A stretch of 64,000 bases of DNA from CAYFLR01 sp964343805 (GCA_964343805.1 CAYFLR010000009.1:106486-170485), one strand, 5' to 3'; counted from the first letter of the stretch, positions 1 to 8,332 are shown. The notes: generated by a model from the letters alone, not told the origin. Numbers and translations are program-made.

Positions 1-333
1 GGAGTCATCAACCCAGGGGAAACCTTTACCATTAAGGTTATGGTTGAAAACAAAGGAAAAAATAAATCCTCTAAATTGACAGTTAAACTTCATAATCTTA
101 ATGGAGAATATACCAAAATTAATAAAGAAGAGCAGAGCCTCCAAGGGCTGGCTATCGGTCAAAAGAGAGAGGTCACATTCACCATAAAAGTAAATAAGAA
201 ATTTAATCAGCCAGACCTTTCATTTGGTCTAGCTATTATTGATAAAGCTTTTGCGAAAAGAGTTATTAAAAACATTGTTATCCCTATAAATAAAAACAGC
301 CAACTTAATCGAGCCTCAGTAGAAGTAAAATGA
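1..333 (+). CDS. C-terminal fragment of an unknown protein with a beta-sandwich-like end domain (5' end outside window)
   Basis: The frame is open from base 1 (…NPGETFTIKVMVENKGK…), so the ATG at 40 is internal and the true start lies upstream. About 110 C-terminal residues are visible. The pattern of a proline/glycine turn, 'TFTIKV.VENKG' and later 'REVTFTIKV' resembles Ig-like or CARDB-like domains, which are rich in alternating beta strands and common in envelope or secreted proteins. Similar tails occur on some C-terminal processing proteases of delta-type proteobacteria, but no catalytic part is visible to test this. The gene ends 19 bp before the next gene, which has its own ribosome binding site, so the two may be cotranscribed. 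Function unassigned. Confidence 0.6.
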   Translation, partial: GVINPGETFTIKVMVENKGKNKSSKLTVKLHNLNGEYTKINKEEQSLQGLAIGQKREVTFTIKVNKKFNQPDLSFGLAIIDKAFAKRVIKNIVIPINKNSQLNRASVEVK

Positions 334-352
334 GGTATTCGGAGAAGAAGCT

Positions 353-2215
353 ATGAAAATTGCAATTTGTACCGGATTAGATCAGAGAGCAGATCAAATC
401 ATTCAATTTACTCCTTTAAAGAAGGATCATAATCTGACTTTCTTTACTTACTTTAGCGATAAGTACCCTAAATTTGATCTATCTGATCAACATGAGGATC
501 AAATCAATATTGAATACTATCCTTATTCAGAAAAGCACGCCAATTATATGAACGGCCTCGAAGACAAACTCAGTGAATTTGATTTGGTCATTTCCTATAG
601 TTCTAATAATTTGCATAGTTATCAAGCGCTCAAAGCAAAAGAGCGCTATAATATCCCTCTTATTATCGCCGAAAAAGATACCGTCCCCTTTTATTACGAA
701 AGCTATGACAACATTATTACCATGAAGAGAGCCATCTATAAAAATGCTGATTTAATAATCACCAGTTCAAAAGCATCGAAAACCAACCTGATGATTGAAG
801 GGGTCAAGGAAAAGCGGATCCGTATTGTAAAGCCATGGATCAAAGGAGAGCAAATATCAACGGCAGAAAAAGCCGCCCGTGCTAAACGCTTTAAAGAATA
901 CATCAAACTAAATGAAAAAGATTTTCTTGTTCTCTGTCACGGTGACATGCTTTCAGACTCCAGCCATTTTAATATCCTAACGGCACTAAAATATATAGAC
1001 CAAACCGCCCCTAACCGTATCAGTGCACATATTAAGTTACTCTACTTGTTTCCACCTACTGTCAGTGAACACCTTAAGAAAAGAGTTTTTGATACTGGCA
1101 TCGGCGACAGAGCCATGTTCCTGTCAGAATTTCCCAAAGAATGCTATTTAGATATCATTTTGGCGAGTGATCTTTTTATTGTTGGAAATGGAGAGACTCC
1201 CTACATCAAGGACTCGATCCCTTGCGATCTCTACCCCTATCAGCTTTTAAATTTCATGTCGCATAAAAAACCTATCATCACTTTTGACAATGGCCTTTCT
1301 GCCGAAATTGTGGGTTCACAAGGTATCCGAGTACGGCCTGGAGACTATGCTGAACTAGGAGAAATGATTACTACACTATTTGAAGACCGAGAGATGTACG
1401 ACCATTACGCAGAGTACTCAAAAAGTCAGACTGAAAAATCTCATTCTATGTATCAATTTGAAGAGACGATGGAAAATATACTTCACCAGCTACCCCATGA
1501 AATAAAACCCCATGGAGAACTTCATCATGAAATGGAAATAGTTTCCCAGACCATAGAAAATCATGAATATGAGACAGCCATTGAAGCTTTAGATGAGTTA
1601 CTCGCTCAATTTAAACTATCACCCAACCAAAAGGCTTTCTGCTTTTCATCCTACGGCGACTGTTATTATCACTTAGGTGACATGGATTCATCAGTAGATA
1701 ATTATGAGAAATCACTTCGATTTAACCCTAATCAAGACGAAGCCTACCGTGGGTTAGGTGGTGTTTCAATGCAGTTAGGGCAATATGATCATGCCCTCTC
1801 ATTTTTCCAAAATGCCATGAAATATAATCCTCAAGATGATCGAACACTATTGGGATTGGGAACCGCTTCTTTTCATTTACAGAACTACCAAGATGCTCAT
1901 ATATGGTTTCAAAAAGCTATGAATTATAATCCTAGCAACCCACGCATTGTCAAAATGATCATCCAACTTTCTAATATTCTAGAAGATCACAACTTATTAG
2001 AGAGCACCCTTTATGAGTATCTACAAAATGTCCCTGAAGATATTAAAATGTGGGAACAGCTAGGGCGTTTTTACCAAAAACAAGGATCCATTAAGGATTG
2101 CTTAAATGTAGTGGAAAAAATAAAAGGTCTGGAACCAGAAAATAAATTAATCGAAGAATTATCTCAATTTTGCGCAGCTCAAGAACAAGATAGCTCACTA
2201 AAAGACGCCAGCTAA
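353..2215 (+). CDS. Glycosyltransferase (GT4-like) with C-terminal TPR repeats
   Basis: 620 residues. Residues 1-380 look like a GT-B glycosyltransferase: an N-terminal Rossmann-like half, a linker with the 'KADLIITSSKASKTNLMIEG'-type acceptor-side helix around 130-150, a second half starting near 185 ('DFLVLCHGDML'), and 'LYPYQLLNFMSHKKPIITFDNG' near 290-315, where GT4 enzymes bind the nucleotide sugar. Residues about 395-600 form tandem TPRs ('AFCFSSYGDCYYHLGDMDSSVDNYEKSL', 'AYRGLGGVSMQLGQYDHALSFFQNAM', 'TLLGLGTASFHLQNYQDAHIWFQKAM'). There is no signal peptide, so it is likely cytosolic. A GGAGAAG ribosome binding site precedes ATG 353. Probably glycosylates an envelope polysaccharide or protein; donor and acceptor are unknown. 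Confidence 0.75.
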   Translation: MKIAICTGLDQRADQIIQFTPLKKDHNLTFFTYFSDKYPKFDLSDQHEDQINIEYYPYSEKHANYMNGLEDKLSEFDLVISYSSNNLHSYQALKAKERYNIPLIIAEKDTVPFYYESYDNIITMKRAIYKNADLIITSSKASKTNLMIEGVKEKRIRIVKPWIKGEQISTAEKAARAKRFKEYIKLNEKDFLVLCHGDMLSDSSHFNILTALKYIDQTAPNRISAHIKLLYLFPPTVSEHLKKRVFDTGIGDRAMFLSEFPKECYLDIILASDLFIVGNGETPYIKDSIPCDLYPYQLLNFMSHKKPIITFDNGLSAEIVGSQGIRVRPGDYAELGEMITTLFEDREMYDHYAEYSKSQTEKSHSMYQFEETMENILHQLPHEIKPHGELHHEMEIVSQTIENHEYETAIEALDELLAQFKLSPNQKAFCFSSYGDCYYHLGDMDSSVDNYEKSLRFNPNQDEAYRGLGGVSMQLGQYDHALSFFQNAMKYNPQDDRTLLGLGTASFHLQNYQDAHIWFQKAMNYNPSNPRIVKMIIQLSNILEDHNLLESTLYEYLQNVPEDIKMWEQLGRFYQKQGSIKDCLNVVEKIKGLEPENKLIEELSQFCAAQEQDSSLKDAS

Positions 2216-2227
2216 AAACCCTAGACT

Positions 2228-2263
2228 TCAACACAGCGGAAGTGCGTATCTGGACGCCAACTA
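2228..2263 (-). repeat. Copy 1 of a two-copy 36-bp element that contains a stop codon
   Basis: Read on the minus strand the element is TAGTTGGCGTCC, 15 variable bases, then CTGTGTTGA. The first three bases are the stop codon of the MglA-like gene. The second copy at 35379-35414 has the same two conserved blocks at the same spacing and again starts with the stop codon of a gene (the GAF/SpoIIE phosphatase). By eye 28 of 36 positions agree. I see no convincing conserved hairpin. Function unknown. Confidence 0.6.
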
Positions 2264-2857
2264 AATGGCTTCGGCCCCAGTTTTAATATCACTTAAAACC
2301 AGTTTAGTAATTTCAGTAAAAGTGTCCATGGTCCCAATATGTTCTGATGCAACCGCTTCAAACTCTTTTAACTTAAGACGATTGAGCAATCTAGAAATAA
2401 TCGGAGTGTTGACAGAAGACTTAGCATCTCTCTTATTGTATTGAAATAGTAAGGGTAATTTCTGAATATCTAATCCTAAAAGAGCCAGTGTGGACTGAAG
2501 CTCTTTCAAAGCCATTTTATTAGCATCCATGAGTTCCAGTTGAGAGTCAGCAACAAAGACGACACCATCTACTCCTTTGAGAATTAACCTTCGAGAATGC
2601 TCAAAAAAGCGAGTAGAAGGGAGCGTATAGAGATGAAGTTTTATATGAAAGTTTTGATAGAAACCAGCAGAGATAGGTAAAAAATCAAAATAGGCAGTGT
2701 GATGCCGAGCCATTTCAAAAGCGCTGAGTTGACTGTTCTTTTCGGCGGAGACTTGTGAATAGATAGAATGAAGGTTCGTAGTTTTACCTGATCCTGTAGG
2801 GCCATAATAAACTACCTTACAGTTAATCTCTTTGGTTGAATAGTTTGTAAATGCCAT
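2261..2857 (-). CDS. MglA-family small Ras-like GTPase lacking residues needed for GTP hydrolysis
   Basis: 198 residues, the usual MglA length. It aligns along its whole length with the MglA family (start 'MAFTNYSTKEINCKVVYYGP', 'RRLILKGVDGVVFVADSQ', 'QYNKRD' guanine-specificity motif at 141-144). The P-loop is G19-PTGS-GKTT. Using Myxococcus MglA numbering recalled from memory, the catalytic and GAP-facing positions differ: Gly21 is Thr, Arg53 is His, Gly81 is Ser and Gln82 is Thr (TLPST instead of TVPGQ). In the known family these residues support GTP hydrolysis, so this copy may bind GTP without turning it over. No mglB is adjacent. It lies 31 bp downstream of dnaX on the same strand. Likely a polarity or motility regulator paralogue. 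Confidence 0.85.
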   Translation of the reverse strand: MAFTNYSTKEINCKVVYYGPTGSGKTTNLHSIYSQVSAEKNSQLSAFEMARHHTAYFDFLPISAGFYQNFHIKLHLYTLPSTRFFEHSRRLILKGVDGVVFVADSQLELMDANKMALKELQSTLALLGLDIQKLPLLFQYNKRDAKSSVNTPIISRLLNRLKLKEFEAVASEHIGTMDTFTEITKLVLSDIKTGAEAI

Positions 2858-2888
2858 AAGGTTCCCCCACCAAATACCTCTAAATAGT

Positions 2889-4628
2889 CTAATATGTTTT
2901 TACTAATATATCCTTTATTGACGCATCAAACAATTCAACAATTTTTTTTACGATGGGATGTTGCTCTAAAGAGCTTTTCTTAAGGGCTATTTTTTCCTGT
3001 TTTTTATTTTCTTTGATCTGATAAAAAGACTCTTCTTTTGATTGAACCTCTCCTCCCTTATTAGAAACATTGAGCTTTATATGGGGATGAAAAAAGTCCT
3101 GAAACAGAGATTGAAGGATTTTGTTTCTCTCTACATCTTTAAGTACTCCAACACTGTAGGAGTCTTGAGAATAGGTGAGAGACAGACATTTATCATCAAT
3201 ATCTATCACAGCTTGTTCTAGGGCATTTCCCAAAAAGGGGTCTTTTAATTTGACGTTCTGTAAAAACATCTCAAGAGATTGACTATTAAGGTCTGATTTT
3301 GCTTTGGGAGCAGGAGGCAGAGGGCTCTTTGGGGCAGACAAGGATTCAGTCTGTTGAGGCTTCACCTCTGGCTTTTGAATCTCACTTAGCTTATTCTCAA
3401 CAGCCTTAACTTCTACCCTTGTTGGTAATTCAGCTGTTTTTTTTTCCATGGAAATATTTGAAGAAGTTGTCTTTGCTGACTGAGAGGTTGGTATTTCAGT
3501 ATCTCCAGCCTGTAACTGAGAGATTAATTGCCCAATGGGAACCACCGGTTCCAATTTGGCCATATCAATTAAAGAAACTTCTACCAGATAGCGAGGGAGC
3601 CTTGAAATTTTCAATAAATCAATAGTTTTCAGCACCTTACCGAATAAACCATAAAGGTAGGTAACATCCCAAGCTATAGATTCACCATCGGGAACGGTTA
3701 TACTTCTATTAACCACTAAGTCAGTTTGATCAGGACAAGTGGTGACAATAATAGTGTCTCTAATAAAAGCAGCAAAGTCAGACAGAAACTTAGTAAAGTC
3801 CACTCCCCTGTTATCAATGTCATTCACTATTTCCAAAATAGCCTTATATTTTTGATCCCTGACTGCGTTTAAAAGGGATGCAAGCACTCGTGTTCCAGTT
3901 ACTCCCATTATATCTATTACTTTTTCAGTAGAGACCTGCTTCCCGCAGAAGGATAAGACTTGCTCTAGCAGAGTTTGAGCATCTCTAATACTGCCATCAG
4001 CTTCTCCTGCAATAATCGATAAGCTACCGTCTTCGGTTTCCACACCCATTTCTGCAATAATCTTACTCAGATGACCTTCGATAACCGGTGTTGGAATCTT
4101 TCGAAATGTGAGCTGCATACACCTAGATTTTATCGTGAGAGGAATCTTGTGAGTTTCCGTTGTTGCTAAAATAAAAACTACATGGTCTGGAGGCTCCTCC
4201 ATTGTCTTAAGAAGTGCATTAAACGCACTATTCGAAAGCATATGGACTTCGTCTATTATGTAAATTTTATAGAGACTTTTTACAGGGTGGTATTTTATAT
4301 TTTCAATGAGCTGGCGTACGTCTTCAACTCCAGTATGAGAAGCAGCATCAATCTCATAGACATCATCAGATCGGTATTCTTTTATTTCAACACAATTTGC
4401 ACATTCATTACAAGGAGTTACTGTAGGTCCATTTTTACAATTCAGTGACTTAGCAAGAATTCTAGCAGTGGAAGTCTTTCCGACACCTCTAATACCACTG
4501 AAGATCATTGCGTGGGGTACATTGCTGGTTTGGATACTATTTATTAGCGTCTGAGTGACCATCTCTTGACCAATGAGATCATAGAAAGTTTGAGGTCGCC
4601 ATCGTCTTGCTATTACTACATATGACAT
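2889..4628 (-). CDS. dnaX: DNA polymerase III subunit gamma/tau
   Basis: 579 residues. Clamp-loader ATPase of the replisome. N-terminal AAA+ domain with Walker A 'GIRGVGKTST' near residue 45, a four-cysteine zinc-binding segment ('CKNGPTVTPCNECANC') near 64-80, Walker B/DEXX-like 'IIDEVHML' near 125, and the sensor-1 and 'TIKSRC' arginine finger region near 155-170. A clamp-loader lid and collar domain follow to about residue 365. The C-terminal 200 residues are a Lys/Pro/Gln-rich linker and a tau-like domain that is less conserved. The gene follows the SRP RNA gene on the same strand, a common bacterial neighbourhood. The start is ATG 4628. Confidence 0.97.
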   Translation of the reverse strand: MSYVVIARRWRPQTFYDLIGQEMVTQTLINSIQTSNVPHAMIFSGIRGVGKTSTARILAKSLNCKNGPTVTPCNECANCVEIKEYRSDDVYEIDAASHTGVEDVRQLIENIKYHPVKSLYKIYIIDEVHMLSNSAFNALLKTMEEPPDHVVFILATTETHKIPLTIKSRCMQLTFRKIPTPVIEGHLSKIIAEMGVETEDGSLSIIAGEADGSIRDAQTLLEQVLSFCGKQVSTEKVIDIMGVTGTRVLASLLNAVRDQKYKAILEIVNDIDNRGVDFTKFLSDFAAFIRDTIIVTTCPDQTDLVVNRSITVPDGESIAWDVTYLYGLFGKVLKTIDLLKISRLPRYLVEVSLIDMAKLEPVVPIGQLISQLQAGDTEIPTSQSAKTTSSNISMEKKTAELPTRVEVKAVENKLSEIQKPEVKPQQTESLSAPKSPLPPAPKAKSDLNSQSLEMFLQNVKLKDPFLGNALEQAVIDIDDKCLSLTYSQDSYSVGVLKDVERNKILQSLFQDFFHPHIKLNVSNKGGEVQSKEESFYQIKENKKQEKIALKKSSLEQHPIVKKIVELFDASIKDILVKTY

Positions 4629-4668
4629 GAATGTTTCACAGAGCTTAAGATGAATCAGAGAGCCTATT

Positions 4669-4677
4669 TAAAAAAAT
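4669..4677 (-). terminator. U-run directly after the SRP RNA terminal stem
   Basis: On the minus strand the closing stem of the SRP RNA ends at 4678 and is followed by a run of Ts (TATTTTTTT). The RNA's own terminal helix plus this U-run would work as an intrinsic terminator. Confidence 0.5.
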
Positions 4678-4808
<131 letters not shown>

Positions 4809-4833
4809 TTTATCTCTCCAAAATTTAAATTTC

Positions 4834-4862
4834 CTTATATCACTCTGAATTTCCAATTTCAA
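4834..4862 (-). promoter_or_regulatory. Predicted sigma70 promoter of the SRP RNA gene
   Basis: On the minus strand TTGAAA (4862-4857), a 17-nt spacer and TATAAG (4839-4834). Transcription would start near 4827, about 20 nt before the predicted mature 5' end at 4808, so short 5' processing would be needed. Confidence 0.5.
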
Positions 4863-5041
4863 ACTTTTTTTAAAATTTGGTGATACAAACTCCATTTGGG
4901 ATTGACAAGTGGGCCAATTTTCTATATCACTTAGTATCTCGCGCTAGGGGTATCTCTAATTTTTATAGTATCTGTATGAATCGCGCGCAATAATTTCATA
5001 ACCTTAGGCAAAATGGCAGTTAGAAAAGGGAGCCATATTAT

Positions 5042-5470
5042 ATGAAAACTTACAGTGTAAAGCCAACCGATATTAACCAAAAATGGTATGTTATTGACGC
5101 AGAAGACCAAATCCTAGGTCGTCTATCTACTACAATTGCTAATGTTCTTAGAGGCAAAAACAAAGCTATCTACAGCCCTCATATGGATACCGGAGATTAT
5201 GTAGTTGTCATCAACGCAGACAAAATTAAGTTAACTGGTAACAAGTTGGAAGATAAAACTTATTATCACCACACCGGTTATATTGGTGGCTTAAAATCCA
5301 TATCTGCTAAAGAGTTACTTTCAAAATACCCAGATCGTTTGATTACTAACTCTGTAAGCGGTATGCTACCAAAAAATAAATTAAGAAAGCAGTTTTTAAA
5401 GAAATTAAAAGTGGTTGCTGGACCAGATCATCCGTACCAAGCCCAGAAGCCAGAACCCTTAAAAGCATAA
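5042..5470 (+). CDS. rplM: 50S ribosomal protein L13
   Basis: 142 residues, normal length for L13, a large-subunit protein that binds 23S rRNA early in assembly. Typical L13 features: 'KWYVIDAEDQILGRLST.IANVLRGK', 'YSPHMDTGDYVVVINADKIKLTG', 'YYHHTGYIGG', and 'AVSGMLPKNKL'-like 'SVSGMLPKNKLRKQFLKKLKV' near 112-132. A GGGAG site precedes the ATG. It forms an operon with rpsI, 30 bp downstream, the standard pairing in bacteria. Confidence 0.98.
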   Translation: MKTYSVKPTDINQKWYVIDAEDQILGRLSTTIANVLRGKNKAIYSPHMDTGDYVVVINADKIKLTGNKLEDKTYYHHTGYIGGLKSISAKELLSKYPDRLITNSVSGMLPKNKLRKQFLKKLKVVAGPDHPYQAQKPEPLKA

Positions 5471-5500
5471 CAGTTAAATACAATAGGGAGAAGGAAGTAA

Positions 5501-5893
5501 ATGTCAGAAAAAACTATCCACTCTGTAGGTAAGCGTAAGTCATCAATAGCAAGAGTTTGGTTAAAGCCCGGAAGTGGCCGTATTACCGTTAACAAAAGAA
5601 CTCTTGAAGAATACTTTATTCGTCCAACAGCTCGCATGATGGCAGTACAGGCTTTTAATCTTTTAGAGCAAACTGAAAAATGGGACGTAAGCGTTAATGT
5701 AGTTGGCGGTGGTCTAATGGGACAGGCCGGAGCTATCCGACATGGTATTACCAAGGCTTTACTTCACGTAGATGATGAGTTTCGCTCACCTCTGAAAAAA
5801 GAAGGCCTTATCACTAGAGATTCAAGAGTGAAAGAACGTAAGAAATATGGAAAGAAAGGCGCTCGTGCTCGCTTCCAATTTTCTAAGCGATAA
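5501..5893 (+). CDS. rpsI: 30S ribosomal protein S9
   Basis: 130 residues. Shows the S9 signature: 'SVGKRKSSIARVWLKPGSGRITVNKR' at the N-terminus, 'GGGLMGQAGAIRHGITKALL' in the middle, and the basic C-terminal tail 'RKKYGKKGARARFQFSKR' that reaches the P-site tRNA. The final 'KR' pair is kept, with the last residue Arg as usual. An AGGGAGAAGGAAG ribosome binding region precedes ATG 5501. Second gene of the rplM-rpsI operon. Confidence 0.98.
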   Translation: MSEKTIHSVGKRKSSIARVWLKPGSGRITVNKRTLEEYFIRPTARMMAVQAFNLLEQTEKWDVSVNVVGGGLMGQAGAIRHGITKALLHVDDEFRSPLKKEGLITRDSRVKERKKYGKKGARARFQFSKR

Positions 5894-5914
5894 TTTTCAC
5901 TGGAGTATTTACTT

Positions 5915-6211
5915 ATGGCAGAACGTGCAGAAGATATTTCAATTGAGTTTGAAGAAGATGGTAAGTTAATTGTTAAGGAATTGGAAAAAGAAATCCTTTC
6001 AAAAGGTGCCTGGACCACAATAATGTTCCTTTATCAAGAGCTCGACCGTAAAACTGAGACCTATCAAAAGAAAAAAGTGACCATTCGTCGCTATAAAAAA
6101 ATCCAAGGGGTCTATCGTCAGCAAAGTAAATTCAACATATCAGGTCTAAAACAAGCTAAGCAAATCACTGAGATTCTGCATAGCTGGGAAGACCAAATGG
6201 CGGAAGATTAA
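5915..6211 (+). CDS. Small conserved protein of unknown function downstream of rpsI
   Basis: 98 residues, starting 21 bp after rpsI with a GGAG site, so it is probably the third gene of the ribosomal operon. It is soluble and charged, with no signal peptide or membrane segment. The centre, 'VKELEKEILSKGAWTTIMFLYQELDRKT' then 'VTIRRYKKIQGVYRQQSKFNISGLKQAKQI', reads like a compact alpha/beta protein. Proteins with a similar 'ILSKGAWTT.MF.YQE.DR' motif are, from memory, found in other deltaproteobacteria-like genomes without an assigned role. Position suggests a link to translation, but that is only context. Confidence 0.75.
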   Translation: MAERAEDISIEFEEDGKLIVKELEKEILSKGAWTTIMFLYQELDRKTETYQKKKVTIRRYKKIQGVYRQQSKFNISGLKQAKQITEILHSWEDQMAED

Positions 6212-6333
6212 CAATTCCCCTCTCCTTAAAAATAAAACCCTTTCTCTAGTCAAATTCAATTTGATTTCTCAATGTAATTCTTTATCAACTTGTCTATAAT
6301 ATTATTTTTCATCAAATTAAAGCATTATCATAG

Positions 6334-6362
6334 TTGCCAAATGAACTTTTGCCATCTATAAT
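6334..6362 (+). promoter_or_regulatory. Predicted sigma70 promoter for the outer-membrane protein gene
   Basis: TTGCCA (6334-6339), a 17-nt spacer and a perfect TATAAT (6357-6362), 43 bp before the ATG at 6406. A GGGAGG ribosome binding site lies between. Confidence 0.65.
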
Positions 6363-6405
6363 AGCTTCAAAAGATAAGCGATATTAATCATACCGGGAGG
6401 GTAAC

Positions 6406-7182
6406 ATGAAAAACAGATGTTGTGGGTTCTTACTATCAGTATTTTCCGCAGTGGCTATCTCAATGTTTTTTACACCACAGGCATTTGCAATTTTAGATGC
6501 TGAGGTTTATTTTGGTTACAGTGGTTATGAAGGTAAAATGCTTGATGATATCCCCACTTCCAAAGGTAAAATTGATGGGTCATCCACTGAAATGGGAGCT
6601 TCAGCTCACCTCTACTTAATTCCTTTTATTCCAATTGGTATTGGAGTATTTGGTTCTCTCGCAACTATGGATAAGATTTCAGGTAATGTCCAGAAAACAG
6701 TATCTGGCACCGACGTGGAGTTTTTCTCCTTTGAATCTGAGCCTTCTCTTTACACCGGAGGTTTAGAAATAGCCGTTAACTCTCCTATAGCTCTATTTAT
6801 TGACCCTTATTTTCGAGCTGGATTTGGTGGTCTTTTTGGCAGCGCACCCACAACCATTACAGCTCCAACCAATGCAGTGACTACAGAAGCAGGCTTTGCA
6901 GGAAAAGAGAAAAAGCTGGATAGTATGAAAATCGCAGGAGCCTTTTGGCATGCTCTTCTTGGATTAAAATTCACGATTGGTATTCCTTTTTTCCGTCTTG
7001 GTGCCGAAATGGGTTACCGCAGTATTATGGCGATGGGTATTATAAATAGCGACGCAAGTGATGTTCCAACCTCCATCGACTATAACAATTTTGATAGTGA
7101 TTTATCTAAGTTCCCTTTTGCAGGTGCTTACCAAGATGTAAATGGATTCTTCGGTCGGGTGGGTCTTATTTTTGATTTCTAA
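6406..7182 (+). CDS. Predicted outer-membrane beta-barrel protein
   Basis: 258 residues. An N-terminal signal peptide (about residues 1-27, ending near 'PQAFA') is followed by alternating amphipathic strands typical of a beta-barrel: 'AEVYFGYSGYEG', 'GASAHLYLIPFIPIGIGVFGSLA', 'SLYTGGLEIAVNSP', 'IDPYFRAGFGGLFG', 'KFTIGIPFFRLGAEMGYRS', and a last strand ending in Phe ('GFFGRVGLIFDF'), which fits the C-terminal signal for the BAM machine. There are no catalytic motifs. It has its own promoter and a strong ribosome binding site. Its stop codon overlaps by a few bases the end of the convergent phosphatase-like gene. Substrate or function unknown. Confidence 0.7.
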   Translation: MKNRCCGFLLSVFSAVAISMFFTPQAFAILDAEVYFGYSGYEGKMLDDIPTSKGKIDGSSTEMGASAHLYLIPFIPIGIGVFGSLATMDKISGNVQKTVSGTDVEFFSFESEPSLYTGGLEIAVNSPIALFIDPYFRAGFGGLFGSAPTTITAPTNAVTTEAGFAGKEKKLDSMKIAGAFWHALLGLKFTIGIPFFRLGAEMGYRSIMAMGIINSDASDVPTSIDYNNFDSDLSKFPFAGAYQDVNGFFGRVGLIFDF

Positions 7183-7499
7183 TCTATTTTGATATCTAAT
7201 TCTAGATAAAGTGGAAGATGATCTGAACTATTTATCTCATTTAACACTTTAGCAGTTCGAACAATCAACCCTCTCGTGAAAGCATGATCGAGAGGGTTTC
7301 TTCTTTTATCATCTTCAAAAGATACTGCATTTAATGAAAATCCATTCAGGAATTGATGCAAATAAAGCAGCCTTTTTTTATTCCAAGTATTAAAATCACC
7401 TGCCGCCAGGATTGGACCCTGATGATTTTCCAGGACGCTTCTTAACCCCTCTAGTTGACGTTCAAAAGGATTTTGCAGGGTAAAATTAATAGAGTGGAT
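7179..7499 (-). pseudogene. C-terminal half of the endonuclease/exonuclease/phosphatase-like gene, out of frame
   Basis: On the minus strand the frame starting at 7499 continues the family sequence interrupted in the gene at 7486-8046: 'IHSINFTLQNPFERQLEGLRSVL', then the 'AAGDFNTW' metal-binding motif and the final 'INSSDHLPLYLEL' with the catalytic Asp-His pair. It has no start codon or ribosome binding site of its own. Together with the upstream part it would give a complete protein of about 290 residues. Loss of two bases near 7500 explains the break. This is either a real mutation or a sequence error. Confidence 0.7.
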
Positions 7500-8046
7500 T
7501 TAAAACCAAGAGTGATTCAGCATAACCGGCAATAGGATAGCTGGTGAAAAGTGCCATTTTAGGTGTATGAATAATGGGCTCTCTATCTTTGGAAGCCAAT
7601 AAATTAATGCTATTGGGATCTACAAAAGCGGAGGTAGAAACACCAGTGCTTATTTTCTTTTCTCCATCCATATAGAAACTGACTCCCACCTGCCATCCTC
7701 TCCCCTCCAATTTATTAAAAATATTTTTCATGTTGGTATCGAGATAAACCTCTTGGATGATCGCTAGATCTGCAGGCTTAACTAAGCGATGAAAATCCCC
7801 AGCCCAATTTCCTTTGTTTCCTTTATAAATATTCCATACTAGCACCTTTATATTCGAAGTAGGTAGCTCTGCACGGGAGTAGGCCCCTAAAAGAACATTT
7901 CGATCACCCTCTTCTGGGAGTGAATATCCGGTCACCGTAGTTAAAAACCTAGGGTATTTCATTTTTCCATCCTCTGCAGTTCTACAAGCAAAAGAGAAAA
8001 TAAGAATAACAAAGGCTGACCCAATTTGTTTATTTATTTTCATCAT
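7486..8046 (-). CDS. Endonuclease/exonuclease/phosphatase-family lipoprotein, N-terminal part (frameshifted)
   Basis: 186 residues before a premature stop. An SPII signal peptide with lipobox 'FSFAC' (Cys near 21) predicts an outer- or inner-membrane lipoprotein. Then come the first motifs of the Mg-dependent EEP superfamily: 'IKVLVWNIYKG' near 65-75 and 'LAIIQEVYLD' near 92-102, whose Glu binds metal. The rest of the domain (GDFN and SDH motifs) is found in another frame at 7179-7499. The start lies inside the glycine-tail codons of the preceding gene, which double as the ribosome binding site (GGAGGCGGAGGAG before ATGATG). Substrate unknown: the fold covers nucleases and phospho- or sphingo-lipid phosphodiesterases. 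Confidence 0.75.
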   Translation of the reverse strand: MMKINKQIGSAFVILIFSFACRTAEDGKMKYPRFLTTVTGYSLPEEGDRNVLLGAYSRAELPTSNIKVLVWNIYKGNKGNWAGDFHRLVKPADLAIIQEVYLDTNMKNIFNKLEGRGWQVGVSFYMDGEKKISTGVSTSAFVDPNSINLLASKDREPIIHTPKMALFTSYPIAGYAESLLVLNPLY

Positions 8047-8320
8047 CTCCTCCGCCTCCGCCGCCGCCTTTTTTACCTTTTTTAGCTTCCATTTCCTTGG
8101 CCTTCTTTTCCGCCTTGGCCTTACGTTTCTTTTCTTTTGCTAATCTCTTTTGCAACTCTTTCACCTTTTTTCTCTTACGATAGATGGATTGATTATGTGC
8201 AATCTCTTCGGGTGTAAGCCCAGCCCAACCTGTTTTAGCCCCCAAGAAGAACATGATAATAAGAGAGCAAACCACCACAATTCCTATTATGTATAACAAG
8301 ACATAAATTCCAGCTGACAT
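8030..8320 (-). CDS. Small membrane protein with charged coiled coil and poly-glycine tail
   Basis: 96 residues. One N-terminal membrane helix (residues about 5-27, 'YVLLYIIGIVVVCSLIIMFFLG'), then a Lys/Glu-rich coiled coil (about 48-80) and the tail 'KKGGGGGGGDDENK'. A GGAGG site precedes ATG 8320. The gene overlaps the next one by 17 bp, and its Gly codons supply the Shine-Dalgarno sequence for that gene, so translation is probably coupled. I recognise no family. It sits in the minus-strand operon with a DUF4175-like membrane protein. Confidence 0.65.
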   Translation of the reverse strand: MSAGIYVLLYIIGIVVVCSLIIMFFLGAKTGWAGLTPEEIAHNQSIYRKRKKVKELQKRLAKEKKRKAKAEKKAKEMEAKKGKKGGGGGGGDDENK

Positions 8321-8332
8321 TTGTTGCCTCCG

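Noticed and set aside
2205..2215. GACGCCAGCTAAA near the end of the glycosyltransferase as a further element copy
   Set aside because: Short partial match, without the CTGTGTTGA block at the right spacing; probably chance.
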